Part shown: positions 16,822-24,834 of the stretch, in pieces
How the letters are laid out: each line of letters begins with the position of its first letter
How positions within the stretch are numbered: position 1 is the first letter of the stretch
Source of the DNA: Gammaproteobacteria bacterium
Lineage (GTDB): Bacteria > Pseudomonadota > Gammaproteobacteria > Ga0077536
Direction of reading: 5' to 3'
Length of the DNA stretch: 40,852 nucleotides
Assembly: GCA_030429865.1 (NCBI GenBank)
Contig: JAUIFX010000017.1
Coordinates: 1-40,852 of the forward strand
Made by a program: the position numbers and the translations under genes
The notes under the pieces: model-generated
Seen by the model: the letters and a program-made list of their open reading frames with translations, nothing else
Databases searched by the model: none
What the model was told of the DNA's origin: nothing

Positions 16822-17879
16822 CAGCGATCAAACGCCTGGCCGGCATGGTCCTGGCGCTCGCCCTGCTGGCCGTGATGATGGCCTGGCTCGCGGGCTGGTT
16901 CTCCGACACCATTGAGCCCGGCAGCTACGCGCCGCCGCCGGCGGCAGCGGCAGGTCACAGCGTGCCGGTGGCACTGGTCGAACGCGAGCGATTCGAGTAC
17001 GCCACCGGCACCGTGCGCGCGCGCAACGAGACCATCGTCTCGGCGCGCATGATGGCGAGCATCCGCGCCATCCACGTGCGCGCCGGTGACCGCGTGCGCA
17101 GCGGGCAGCTGCTCGTCGAGCTCGACGCGCGCGAGCAGGGCGCGCGCGTCGAACAGGCCGGGCAGGCGGTGGCGAGCGCACAGGCGCGCCTCGCCGAAGC
17201 GCGCTCGCATCATGCGCGCACCGAGCGCCTCGCGGCGCAGCGGGCCGCCTCGACGGCGGAACTCGAGCGTGCGCTGGCTGCCCTGCGCGCGGCCGAGGCG
17301 GAGCTCGAGCGCGCGCGCGAAGCGCTGGCCGAGGTGCGCTCGGCAGCGAGCCATGCCGAGATCGCCGCGACGCTGGACGGCCGCGTGGTCGAGCGCTACG
17401 CCGAGCCCGGTGACACCGCGGTACCGGGGACGCCGCTGCTCAAGCTCTACGATCCGTCGGCTCTGAGGCTCGAGGCCGACGTGCGCGAATCGCTCGCGGC
17501 GAGCCTTGCCGTCGGCGACAGCCTCGACGTCCACATCGATGCCACCGGCGAGCAACGCCGAGCGGCGATCGAGGAGATCGTGCCCTCGGCCGATCCGGGC
17601 TCGCGCAGTTTCGTCGTCAAGTTGACGCTTGGCGAGGCGCGCGGGCTGTATCCCGGCATGTACGGGCGCGTCGCGATTCCGACCGGGCAGGTCCGTGAGC
17701 TGCGCATTCCGGCCGCGGCCGTGATGCGCGTCGGTCAGCTCGAGTACGTCAGCGTGCGCACCGCGCATGCGACCGAGCGCCGTTTCGTGCGCAGCGGCCG
17801 CAGTGCGGCCGATGGCACGGTCGAGGTGCTCAGCGGCCTCGATGCGGGCGAGCAGGTCGTCGTGCCGGATGTGCCTTGA
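16818..17879 (+). CDS. RND periplasmic adaptor (membrane fusion protein, HlyD/AcrA-like)
   Basis: 353 residues: an N-terminal signal/anchor helix (residues 8-27, MVLALALLAVMMAWLAGWF), a lipoyl half-motif, a long coiled-coil hairpin (about residues 95-180, rich in Ala, Glu and Arg), then beta-barrel and membrane-proximal domains ending in DAGEQVVVPDVP. There is no lipobox Cys, so it is likely inner-membrane anchored rather than a lipoprotein. The start is fixed by the ATGA overlap with the permease. It would link the RND pump to an outer-membrane channel encoded elsewhere. Confidence 0.92.
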   Translation: MTAIKRLAGMVLALALLAVMMAWLAGWFSDTIEPGSYAPPPAAAAGHSVPVALVERERFEYATGTVRARNETIVSARMMASIRAIHVRAGDRVRSGQLLVELDAREQGARVEQAGQAVASAQARLAEARSHHARTERLAAQRAASTAELERALAALRAAEAELERAREALAEVRSAASHAEIAATLDGRVVERYAEPGDTAVPGTPLLKLYDPSALRLEADVRESLAASLAVGDSLDVHIDATGEQRRAAIEEIVPSADPGSRSFVVKLTLGEARGLYPGMYGRVAIPTGQVRELRIPAAAVMRVGQLEYVSVRTAHATERRFVRSGRSAADGTVEVLSGLDAGEQVVVPDVP

Positions 17880-17916
17880 GCCTGGGTGGCACCACGAGCG
17901 GAAAAGGAGAGATGTC

Positions 17917-19260
17917 ATGAGCGAGACGCAGGCAAGGCGCCGGGTCGTCATCCTGGGCGCGGCCGGCCGTGACTTCCACGACTTCAACACCGTCTACCGC
18001 GACGATCCGGGCGTCGAGGTGGTGGCGTTCACGGCGACCCAGATCCCGGACATCGCGGGACGCCGCTATCCGCCCGGCCTCGCCGGTCCGCGGTACCCGG
18101 ACGGCATACCGATCCTCGACGCCAGCGGGCTGGCCGAACTCGTCGCCGCGCGCGCCATCGACGAAGTCGCCTTCGCCTACAGCGACGTCAGCCACGCGAC
18201 GGTCATGCACCAGGCTTCGGTGGCACTCGCCGCGGGCGCCGATTTCGTGCTGCTCGGTCCGCGGCGCACGATGCTGCGCGCACACCGGCCGGTCATCGCG
18301 ATCTCGGCCGTGCGCACCGGCTGCGGCAAGTCGCAGACCGCGCGCTGGCTCACGCGCCTGCTCGGCGCCGGCGGACTCGCCGTCGCGGTGCTGCGTCACC
18401 CGATGCCTTACGGCGACCTGTCGCGCCAGGCGGTGCAGCGCTTCGCGAGCCTGGACGATATCGATGCGGCCGAGTGCACGGTCGAGGAACGCGAGGAATA
18501 CGAGCCGCACATCGCGGCGGGCTCGGTGGTCTACGCCGGGGTCGACTACGCTGCCATCCTCGAACGCGCCGAGGCGGAAGCCGACGTCATCGTGTGGGAC
18601 GGCGGCAACAATGATTACCCGTTCCTGCGCCCGGACCTGCACCTGGTACTGGTCGACCCGCTGCGCGCCGGCGACGAGACCGCCTACCACCCGGGCGAGA
18701 CCGTGCTGCGCATGGCCGACGTCGTCATCGTCGCCAAGACCGATGCCGCGGCGCAGGCCGATGTGCGTGCGGTGCGCGAGGCCGTGATGGACGCCAACCC
18801 GGCTGCCGCGCTCGTGCTCGCCCGTTCGCCGGTGGTACTCGACGATGCCGCGGCCGTGGCCGGGCGGCGCGTGCTGGTCGTCGAAGACGGACCCACCCTG
18901 ACCCACGGCGGCATGGCCTACGGTGCGGGTTACGTGGCTGCGGCCGCGGCCGCGCAGATCGTCGATCCGCGTGATTCCGCGACGCCTGCCACCGCCGCGG
19001 TGTACGCCGCCTACCCGCACATCGGCAAAGTGCTGCCGGCGGTGGGTTACTCGCCGGCGCAGCTCGCCGCGCTGGCCGCGACCATCAATGCCAGCGAGGC
19101 GGAGGTGGTGGTGTCGGGCACGCCCTGCGACCTCGCGCGCCTGGTCGCGCTCGACAAGCCCGTGGTGCGTGCGCGCTACGAGTTCGCCGAGAGGGTGCCC
19201 GGGACGCTCGAAGCCATCGTCCGGCGCTTCCTCGTCGAACGCGGACTCGCCTCTGGCTGA
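17917..19260 (+). CDS. Cyclic 2,3-diphosphoglycerate synthase (cPGS)-family protein
   Basis: 447 residues. An N-terminal Rossmann-like part (RRVVILGAAGRDFHDFN, residues 8-24) is followed by a P-loop-type segment AVRTGCGKSQTARW, with G137-K138-S139. After that come WDGGNNDYPF, a hallmark of the family, and VVIVAKTDAA. In methanogens, cPGS makes cyclic 2,3-diphosphoglycerate, a thermoprotective solute; bacterial members are common but their reaction is not established. The ATG at 17917 has AAAGGAGA upstream. It begins 37 bp after the RND adaptor, so it may share its transcript. Opposite and convergent are carbamate kinase and an aminotransferase. Whether it has the archaeal activity is unknown. 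Confidence 0.9.
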   Translation: MSETQARRRVVILGAAGRDFHDFNTVYRDDPGVEVVAFTATQIPDIAGRRYPPGLAGPRYPDGIPILDASGLAELVAARAIDEVAFAYSDVSHATVMHQASVALAAGADFVLLGPRRTMLRAHRPVIAISAVRTGCGKSQTARWLTRLLGAGGLAVAVLRHPMPYGDLSRQAVQRFASLDDIDAAECTVEEREEYEPHIAAGSVVYAGVDYAAILERAEAEADVIVWDGGNNDYPFLRPDLHLVLVDPLRAGDETAYHPGETVLRMADVVIVAKTDAAAQADVRAVREAVMDANPAAALVLARSPVVLDDAAAVAGRRVLVVEDGPTLTHGGMAYGAGYVAAAAAAQIVDPRDSATPATAAVYAAYPHIGKVLPAVGYSPAQLAALAATINASEAEVVVSGTPCDLARLVALDKPVVRARYEFAERVPGTLEAIVRRFLVERGLASG

Positions 19261-19276
19261 ACGCCGCGCGGCGCCG

Positions 19277-19315
19277 GCGCCTGCCAGCAGCGCCTGCCAA
19301 CAGCGCCTACCACCA
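19277..19315. repeat. Three-copy 13-bp tandem repeat at a convergent gene junction
   Basis: Units GCGCCTGCCAGCA, GCGCCTGCCAACA and GCGCCTACCACCA follow each other directly, then GCGCT. The third copy covers the last codons of the carbamate kinase. It lies between the convergent cPGS and carbamate kinase stops and may be slippage-derived. Confidence 0.75.
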
Positions 19316-20281
19316 GCGCTCGGGAGCGTCGCCGGCGAGGATGCGTGTACCCGCCCGCCCGGCGAGGATGTCGGCGGCGGCGTCGAGGCGTCCGATCGCG
19401 GCGAAACCGCCGCCGGCCGCGACGAACTCGCGGCACGCGGCGATCTTGGGCGCCATCGAGCCGCTCGCGAACGTGTGCGAGGCCAGCGTCGCGCTGCCGA
19501 CCTCGCGCCAGCGCCGCGCCCGCGCGGTACCGAAGTCGGCATACACGGCGTCGACGTCGGTCAGCAGCAGCAGCGCCGCGGCACCGAGTTCGCGCGCGAG
19601 CAGGCTGCTCGCGAGGTCCTTGTCGATCACCGCTTCGACGCCGGCGAGCGTGCCATCGGCGCGTTCGAGCACCGGGATGCCGCCGCCACCGGCGCAGACG
19701 ACGACCACGCCATGTCCGAGCAGCAGTTCGATGACGGCGCGTTCGACGATGCGCAGGGGCCGCGGCGAGGCGACTGCGCGGCGCATGCCGTCAGCGCTTT
19801 CGAGCATCGTCCAGCCGAAGCGCGTGGCGAGCGCTTGTGCTTCGTCCGCGGGGTAGCTCGGGCCAATCGGCTTGCTCGGTGCGCCGAAGGCCGGGTCGTC
19901 GGCGGCCACGACAATCTGCGTCAGCAGCGCCGCGGCCCGCGCCCGCGGTGCGAGCGCGTTGTCGAGCTCCTGCGCGACGAGGTAGCCGATCATGCCCTCG
20001 GTCTCAGCATCGAGCACGTCGAGCGGATAGCTGCCCGCGGCGCGTTCGAGCGCGAGCAGACCGACCTGCGGACCGTTGCCGTGGGTCACGACGAGGGCGT
20101 GGTCGCGCGCGAGGGGCGCCAGCGCGGTGACGGCGTTGCGCACGTTCTCGCGCTGCGTTGCCGCGTTCGCTGCCTGGCCGTGGCGCAGCAGGGCATTGCC
20201 GCCCAGCGCGACGACCAGGCGCGGGCGCGTACCGGTGGCCGGCCCGGGCCGCGGCTCCGCACTGCCTGTGTCGCTGATCAT
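19307..20281 (-). CDS. arcC: Carbamate kinase
   Basis: 324 residues, the usual carbamate kinase size. Amino-acid-kinase motifs are present in order: VVALGGNALL, HGNGPQVGLLALE, TEGMIGYLVAQELDN, VVVCAGGGGIPV, VIDKDLASSLLA, LLLLTDVDAVY and GSMAPKIAACREF. The enzyme transfers phosphate between ATP and carbamate (ATP + NH3 + CO2 = ADP + carbamoyl phosphate), usually making ATP in arginine or purine breakdown. Neither ArcA nor ArcB is nearby. The ATG at 20281 begins 50 bp after the aminotransferase stop, so the two form an operon. The first 20 residues are a non-conserved lead. Its substrate source is unclear; the neighbouring cPGS-family gene is convergent. Confidence 0.93.
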   Translation of the reverse strand: MISDTGSAEPRPGPATGTRPRLVVALGGNALLRHGQAANAATQRENVRNAVTALAPLARDHALVVTHGNGPQVGLLALERAAGSYPLDVLDAETEGMIGYLVAQELDNALAPRARAAALLTQIVVAADDPAFGAPSKPIGPSYPADEAQALATRFGWTMLESADGMRRAVASPRPLRIVERAVIELLLGHGVVVVCAGGGGIPVLERADGTLAGVEAVIDKDLASSLLARELGAAALLLLTDVDAVYADFGTARARRWREVGSATLASHTFASGSMAPKIAACREFVAAGGGFAAIGRLDAAADILAGRAGTRILAGDAPERWW

Positions 20282-20331
20282 GTTGCCAGGGTCGTTCCTG
20301 GGGTCCTCAGAACGCGGCGTCTTCCTGCCGC

Positions 20332-21516
20332 TCAGCCGCCGCTGCCGTAGTATGCCTCGATGCGGTCGAAGCCCGCGTTGATGGTGTCTTCGTCGACGCA
20401 GTAGGCGATGCGCACGTGATGTTCGCCGTGCGGACCGAAGCCACAACCGGGGGTGACGCTGACGCCTGCCCGGGCGAGCAGGTCGAGCGCGAACGCGCGT
20501 GCGCTCGCGTGCGGCGCGGTGATGCGCGGGAACACGTAATAGGCGCCCTGGGGCAGCTGGTAGGCGAACACGTGCGGCAGGCGCTCGAGACGCTCGACGA
20601 CCAGCGCGCGACGGCGCGCGAGCGCTTCGCGGAAAGCCGGCCACGGTTGCTCGGGTGCGCCCAGGGCGGCGAGCCCGGCGACCTGGCTGACGTGCGGCGC
20701 ACAGATCAGGTTGGCGTCGTGCACCTTGAGCAGCTCGCGCTTGAGCGCGCCGGGCACGACCAGGTAGCCGAGTCGCCAGCCGCTCATCGCGTAGGCCTTG
20801 GAGAACGTGAACAGGTAGGCGACGTGGTCGCGGAACTCGGCGGCACTGGCGAGGTTGTAGAACGGCGCATCGTCGTAGACGAATCGCGAGTAGGGATCAT
20901 CGATGATGATCACGAGGCCGTTGGCGCGGGCGATGCGCGCGAGCGCGAGCAGTTCCTCGCGCGGGAATACGCGGCCGGTCGGGTTGGACGGCGAGACGAC
21001 GACGATGGCGCGCGTGCGTGGCGTGATGAGTGCCGGCAGGGCGTCGAGATCGAGCTGCCAGCCGCGCGCTTCGTCGAGCACCCAGTAGCGCGGGATCGCA
21101 CCGCAGAGCTTGATTTGCTGAACGTGCGAGGCGAAGCCCGGATCGGTGACGATGACCTCGTCGCCGGCGTCGAGCAGGGTATGAAACAGGATGCTCAGGC
21201 CCTGCATGTTGCCGGCCGTGACGAGCACGTTGTCATGGGGGTCGACGGCGACGCCGGTGTCGCGTTCGTGTACCCGGGCAATCAGCTCGCGCAGTGCGGG
21301 CAGACCGTCCGGCAGCGTATAACGCCCGATCGCGGGATCGGTGTCGAATGCCGCCGCGACCGCCGCGCGCACGGGCGCGGGCGTGGCGAAGGAAGGGACG
21401 CCCCAGGCGAGCGAGACGGCGCCGGGGACCTCGGCCGCACGCATGGCCATCTCCTTGATGACCGAGATCGTCATGCCCTCGACGTTGTGCGCGATCTTCA
21501 AGGCTGAACCGGTCAT
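20332..21516 (-). CDS. Class I/II PLP-dependent aminotransferase
   Basis: 394 residues, fold type I. Visible motifs are the cofactor Lys in FTFSKAYAMSGWRLGY, the PLP-binding IIIDDPYSRFVYD, SPSNPTGRVF, and the substrate-carboxylate Arg in HVRIAYCVD near the C-terminus. It resembles aspartate/aromatic-type transaminases of the AspC/kynurenine-type group. The ATG at 21516 has a TGGAG site 6 bp upstream; a TTG nine codons earlier is possible. The start segment MTISVIKEMAMRAAEVPGA is typical. It is upstream of carbamate kinase by 50 bp, on the same strand. Amino-donor and acceptor are unknown. Confidence 0.92.
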   Translation of the reverse strand: MTGSALKIAHNVEGMTISVIKEMAMRAAEVPGAVSLAWGVPSFATPAPVRAAVAAAFDTDPAIGRYTLPDGLPALRELIARVHERDTGVAVDPHDNVLVTAGNMQGLSILFHTLLDAGDEVIVTDPGFASHVQQIKLCGAIPRYWVLDEARGWQLDLDALPALITPRTRAIVVVSPSNPTGRVFPREELLALARIARANGLVIIIDDPYSRFVYDDAPFYNLASAAEFRDHVAYLFTFSKAYAMSGWRLGYLVVPGALKRELLKVHDANLICAPHVSQVAGLAALGAPEQPWPAFREALARRRALVVERLERLPHVFAYQLPQGAYYVFPRITAPHASARAFALDLLARAGVSVTPGCGFGPHGEHHVRIAYCVDEDTINAGFDRIEAYYGSGG

Positions 21517-21707
21517 GCGCGACTCCAGCAGGCGGGACGACAAGGCGACACCATAGCGGCACGCCGGGCGGCGCAGATGACGCCGATCAGGGTTGCCGTG
21601 CCGGGTCGCGGCGAGAATGCACCCTGCGCTCGGTGGCGCGCGTGCGCCTCGCAGCGAAGCCGACCATGTGAGAAGCGATGCGCGAGCGCATCACGGAGGT
21701 TAGCCCC

Positions 21708-21995
21708 ATGACGACCAAATCGACCGAGACCCTGCGCGCCGAGGCCAGCGAATTGCTCGCGAAGTTGCGTACCGAACGGGACGAACTCCGCGTCAGGCTG
21801 CACCTGGCCGGCGCCGAAGCGCGCGACGAGTGGGACAAGCTCGAGCCGCGCCTGGCCGAACTGGAAGCGCGCGCAGCCCAGGTCGGCGAGGCCGCCGGCG
21901 CTGCCGCCAAGGACGTCGGTGCGGCCCTCGCCATGCTCGGCGAGGAGATCGGTGAGGGCTATGCGCGCATTCGTAAGGCGATGAAGAAACCCTGA
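21708..21995 (+). CDS. Small coiled-coil protein, 95 residues
   Basis: Not recognised. Almost all of it is heptad-type amphipathic helix rich in Ala, Glu, Leu and Arg (LAKLRTERDELRVRLHL; EPRLAELEARAAQVGE), with no Cys, one Trp and no membrane helix or signal. GGAGG lies 9 bp before the ATG at 21708; an in-frame ATG ten codons earlier lacks such a site. Such small soluble helix-bundle proteins are frequently annotated as hypothetical. It is convergent with the CDP-alcohol phosphatidyltransferase, with 15 bp between stops. Confidence 0.75.
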   Translation: MTTKSTETLRAEASELLAKLRTERDELRVRLHLAGAEARDEWDKLEPRLAELEARAAQVGEAAGAAAKDVGAALAMLGEEIGEGYARIRKAMKKP

Positions 21996-22010
21996 CGGGC
22001 CTGGGCGCGG

Positions 22011-22604
22011 TCAGCGCGTGCGTCGCCGCGCGCGCAGCACCGCGTACAGGCCGCGCACGTTCGAGCGCGGTGCGTCGAGCACGCAGGTGATCGCGATTTC
22101 CTCGAGCGCCGCGAGCGCGGCGACCGCCGCGGCGACGCGCAGCGGCCAGGTGATGTCGGCCCACAAGAGCAGCAGCAGGGCCGGTGCGATGGTGGCGACT
22201 GCGAGCTTGACCAGCAGCGTGTGATAGCTCGTGAAGCGGCCGAAGCGCAGCAGCCCGATGGCACTCGGTACGAGGAAACTTGCCACGATGACGCCGAAGG
22301 CCAGCCATTCCTCGCGTACCAGCCCGGGCCACAGCACGGCGACGGTGATGGCGATGGCGCAGTAGGCGACGACATCGGCCCAGGAATCGAGCATGGCGCC
22401 GAAACGGCTCGCCTGGCCGGTCAGGCGGGCCACCGTGCCATCGACCGCGTCGCTCGCGAACGAGGCGAGCAGGATCCACGGAAACGCGTCGCGCCAGCCT
22501 TCGGCCGCGCAGGCGAGCATCAGCGGCGCGGCGACGACGAGCCGGAAGGCGGTCAGCGCATTCGCCAGCGTGATGCGACGCTCCCCCGGCGGCACGCCGT
22601 TCAT
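22011..22604 (-). CDS. CDP-alcohol phosphatidyltransferase-family membrane enzyme
   Basis: 197 residues. The family signature D-x2-D-G-x2-A-R-x8-G-x3-D-x3-D is intact (SDAVDGTVARLTGQASRFG with AMLDSWAD). These integral inner-membrane enzymes move a phosphatidyl group from CDP-diacylglycerol to an alcohol (glycerol phosphate, serine, inositol and others). Six membrane helices are plausible. The ATG at 22604 has GGGGGAGG upstream; the frame extends 38 residues further through the REPIN-like repeat without conservation. With the CDP-archaeol-synthase-like gene and the EEP phosphodiesterase upstream on the same strand it suggests phospholipid head-group metabolism. The acceptor is unknown. Confidence 0.9.
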   Translation of the reverse strand: MNGVPPGERRITLANALTAFRLVVAAPLMLACAAEGWRDAFPWILLASFASDAVDGTVARLTGQASRFGAMLDSWADVVAYCAIAITVAVLWPGLVREEWLAFGVIVASFLVPSAIGLLRFGRFTSYHTLLVKLAVATIAPALLLLLWADITWPLRVAAAVAALAALEEIAITCVLDAPRSNVRGLYAVLRARRRTR

Positions 22605-22654
22605 GCCGCGCCCCTCCCCCCGCCAGGCGACCGGGGCAGAAGCGCCAAGAGCGT

Positions 22655-22723
22655 CAAAAGTGTCAGACACTTTCGGGATGCAACGCCCCGCATGTAGCAG
22701 GGCAATAGTGTCTGACACTTTTG
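22655..22723. repeat. REPIN-like inverted pair of palindromes
   Basis: CAAAAGTGTCAGACACT (22655-22671) is repeated exactly in inverse as AGTGTCTGACACTTTTG (22707-22723). Each arm itself contains the near-palindrome AGTGTC-N-GACACT. The two arms flank a 35-bp GC-rich centre. This matches the layout of REPIN/MITE-like elements moved by REP-associated tyrosine transposases. No transposase is in the window. It lies 51 bp upstream of the CDP-alcohol phosphatidyltransferase ATG. Confidence 0.75.
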
Positions 22724-22844
22724 CTTAAATTTTGAGCAGGTGGCGGGGGCGGATCGGGGGGGGCGCGCCGCACGCCGGGCGTATCGATGGCGGCGCGCGA
22801 GGGCGCCCGGGGCTGCATGGCTGGCGAATGGCGTCATACCCGGC

Positions 22845-23684
22845 TCACAGGCGGAAACGCGCGTGCAGCGGGGTGTGGTCGGACAGCGCGCTCCACGGGG
22901 CGCCGGACAGTCTCTCGGCCCCGGCACAGGTCAGGCCGCGGCAGTAGATGCGGTCCATCGGCAGCAACGGCGCCCATGAGGGGTAGGTGCGCGCGTATTG
23001 CCCGTGGCGCGAGCGGTAGGCTTCGGACAGGTCGAGCGTCTCGTTGAAATGCCGTTCCGCGCGGCCCGACCAATCATTGAAGTCGCCCGCGACGATGAGC
23101 GGCTCGGCGTGAGGCACGTGCGCTTCGATATGCTCACACAGGCGGCGGATCTGCGGGCGCCGCTCGAAGCCGAGAAAGCCGAAATGGATGCACACGAGAT
23201 GCAGGCGGAGCCCGCTGCCGGGTAACGTGATGCGCCCGTGCAGCAGGCTGCGGCTCGCGGCGAAGGGGTAGGGCGAGACGACGATGTTTTCCCACGCATC
23301 GAGCGGGTACTTGCTGAGAATGGCGTTACCGTGATGCCCGTGATCGTAGACCGCGTTCTTGCCATACGCATGGTGCGGCCACAGGGTGTCGGCGAGGAAC
23401 TCGAACTGCGCGGCCTCGGGCCAGGTTTCGATGCGCCGCGCGTGCTGGTGGTGTTCGCCCTGGGCTTCCTGCAGGAAAACGATATCGGCGCCGGCCGACT
23501 CGAGCGCCTGGCGCATGTGGTCGAGTACGAACAGGCGCCGGCCGTCCCCGCTGAAGCCCTTGTGCATGTTGTAGGTGATGACGCTGAACTCGCCCGCTGC
23601 CCGTTCCTCGCGCCGCGCCGGCGGCGCGCGCCGGGCGGCATCCCGGTCCGCCCCGGGAGCGGCAGCCCGCGACTCGTTGTTCAC
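22845..23684 (-). CDS. Endonuclease/exonuclease/phosphatase (EEP)-family protein, YbhP-like
   Basis: 279 residues with the EEP fold: FSVITYNMHKGFSGDGRR (about residues 33-50), DIVFLQEAQGE with the metal-ligand Glu, HLVCIHFGFLGFERR, AGDFNDWSGR with the Asp/Asn pair, and the C-terminal ALSDHTPL with catalytic Asp-His. YbhP homologues occur near cardiolipin synthase genes; here lipid-enzyme genes flank it. The N-terminal 30 residues are disordered-looking. It starts at a GTG at 23684 with GGAGG 5 bp upstream. Its true substrate (phospholipid or nucleic acid phosphodiester) is not established. It is on the same strand as both lipid genes, with 101 and 240 bp gaps. Confidence 0.9.
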   Translation of the reverse strand: MNNESRAAAPGADRDAARRAPPARREERAAGEFSVITYNMHKGFSGDGRRLFVLDHMRQALESAGADIVFLQEAQGEHHQHARRIETWPEAAQFEFLADTLWPHHAYGKNAVYDHGHHGNAILSKYPLDAWENIVVSPYPFAASRSLLHGRITLPGSGLRLHLVCIHFGFLGFERRPQIRRLCEHIEAHVPHAEPLIVAGDFNDWSGRAERHFNETLDLSEAYRSRHGQYARTYPSWAPLLPMDRIYCRGLTCAGAERLSGAPWSALSDHTPLHARFRL

Positions 23685-23785
23685 GGCTGCCTCCGGCGCA
23701 GCGGCGTGTACTCGGTGCAGGGGAATGGCCTGATGGGCGGAGCGGGCAACATGGAACCTACCGTAACGAAGTGAGGGCGGTCGCT

Positions 23786-24259
23786 CTACCAGGGCCGCCG
23801 ACGCAGGCGCAGGCGGTAGAGCAGCGGTGAACTGAGACGCACGATCAAGTGAAAGCCGAGCGCAGCGGCGGCGACTTCGAGCCAGCTCAAGTCGTAGGCG
23901 CTGCGCAGCACGGCGGCCGGAAGCAGCACTTCGGGCTGCGTGTCGAGCAGCGGAGCGCGCGCGCTGGGGGCATAGCCGCGGCGCCGCTTGACGAAGCTCG
24001 CCAGCAGGTCGCCCGCCAGCGCGAGCGCGCCGGTGGCCAGGCCGAGTTCGAACCGGACTCCGAGCAGCGGGGCGAGGGCCGCGGTCGCCAGCACGCCGGC
24101 GACGAGGCCGCGCCAGGTCTTCGAGCGGCCGAGTACGGGGCGGCCGTCACGCAGTACGCGCCCGCCGTCGATCGGGGTGGCGAACCGCGCGCCGCAGACG
24201 TGGCGGGCCAGCACGGGTGCGCTGTTGGCGACGATGACGAGCACGAGCAGTTCGAACAT
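23786..24259 (-). CDS. CDP-archaeol synthase-family membrane protein (CarS-like, DUF46)
   Basis: 157 residues, with four or five predicted membrane helices. Family motifs are GRPVLGRSKTWRG and GDLLASFVKRRRGYAP with PLLDTQPE; the enzymes activate lipid phosphates with CTP, archaeal CarS making CDP-archaeol. Bacterial members are widespread with unproven substrate, presumably a phosphatidate-like lipid. The ATG at 24259 was chosen because homologues begin at ELLxLxxxANSAPVL; an upstream ATG at 24295 would add 12 non-conserved residues. It is the first gene of a leftward group with EEP and the CDP-alcohol phosphatidyltransferase, so its product might be that enzyme's substrate. This link is inferred. 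Confidence 0.85.
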   Translation of the reverse strand: MFELLVLVIVANSAPVLARHVCGARFATPIDGGRVLRDGRPVLGRSKTWRGLVAGVLATAALAPLLGVRFELGLATGALALAGDLLASFVKRRRGYAPSARAPLLDTQPEVLLPAAVLRSAYDLSWLEVAAAALGFHLIVRLSSPLLYRLRLRRRPW

Positions 24260-24585
24260 GGGTGGATGCGGTGAGCGGAGCGAGGTGGCGATCATGGCGC
24301 GCGACGCTTCCCGGGCGCCAGTGTCCTGTCAGGATCGCTCGGTGCACGCACGGCACCGGTCGTCCGCCAGCGTGCCGTAAGCGGCGCCGTGTCTCATGAC
24401 GTCGATCAGGCCGGCGCGCGGCTGGACACCACGCCGTCGCGACGGCAGCGGGGCGGGTACATGGAAAATGACTATCAATAGAATAAAAACATTCAATTTC
24501 CAATATTAATAGCGCGCCCCTAACATTCTCTCCAACGCGGACATCGCAGCCGCGAAACAGCCCAAAGCTTCAAGGAGAGTCCGTC
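24260..24585. promoter_or_regulatory. Intergenic AT-rich control region upstream of the small exported protein
   Basis: A 326-bp stretch with no gene (290 bp if the leftward gene starts at 24295). The part 24463-24530 is strikingly AT-rich for this genome. It holds an imperfect inverted repeat GGAAAATGA (24463-24471) / TCAATTTCC (24493-24501) matching at 8 of 9 positions. It is probably the promoter region of the small exported-protein gene. No reliable -35/-10 pair was assigned. Confidence 0.5.
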
Positions 24586-24816
24586 ATGAAAAAGATTGCC
24601 GCCATCGCCATCATCGCCGCCGCCACCGGTTCCGTTCAGGCCGAGCCCTTCGCGCCGTGGAACGCGCCGCGGGTCGAGGCGCGCGCCGATGCCGACCAGG
24701 ACACGGTCGTCGTCACCCCCTACTACCGTCGCGATGTCGCGACCGGCCGTGACGCTCACGGCGCGCCGAGCGCGGACGTCAAGATCCGCCCCTGGTACTC
24801 CGAAGACCGCGTCTGA
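24586..24816 (+). CDS. Small exported protein of unknown function
   Basis: 76 residues. A classic Sec signal peptide (MKKIAAIAIIAAATGSVQA, cleavage before E20) is followed by a 57-residue mature part with Trp/Tyr/Pro (PFAPWNAP, VVTPYYRRD, IRPWYSEDRV) and no Cys. AAGGAGAG lies 6 bp before the ATG. Not recognised; sulfur-globule-type and other small envelope proteins share this look but no firm link is possible. A strong hairpin follows and the persulfide dioxygenase gene lies 113 bp downstream, so a sulfur-related role is only a guess. Confidence 0.75.
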   Translation: MKKIAAIAIIAAATGSVQAEPFAPWNAPRVEARADADQDTVVVTPYYRRDVATGRDAHGAPSADVKIRPWYSEDRV

Positions 24817-24834
24817 GGCTCGCCGGTAACCGGG

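Noticed and set aside
24460-24490. Fur-box-like sequence upstream of the small exported protein
   Set aside because: Only partial resemblance to the 19-bp Fur consensus; kept as an unexplained AT-rich inverted repeat.
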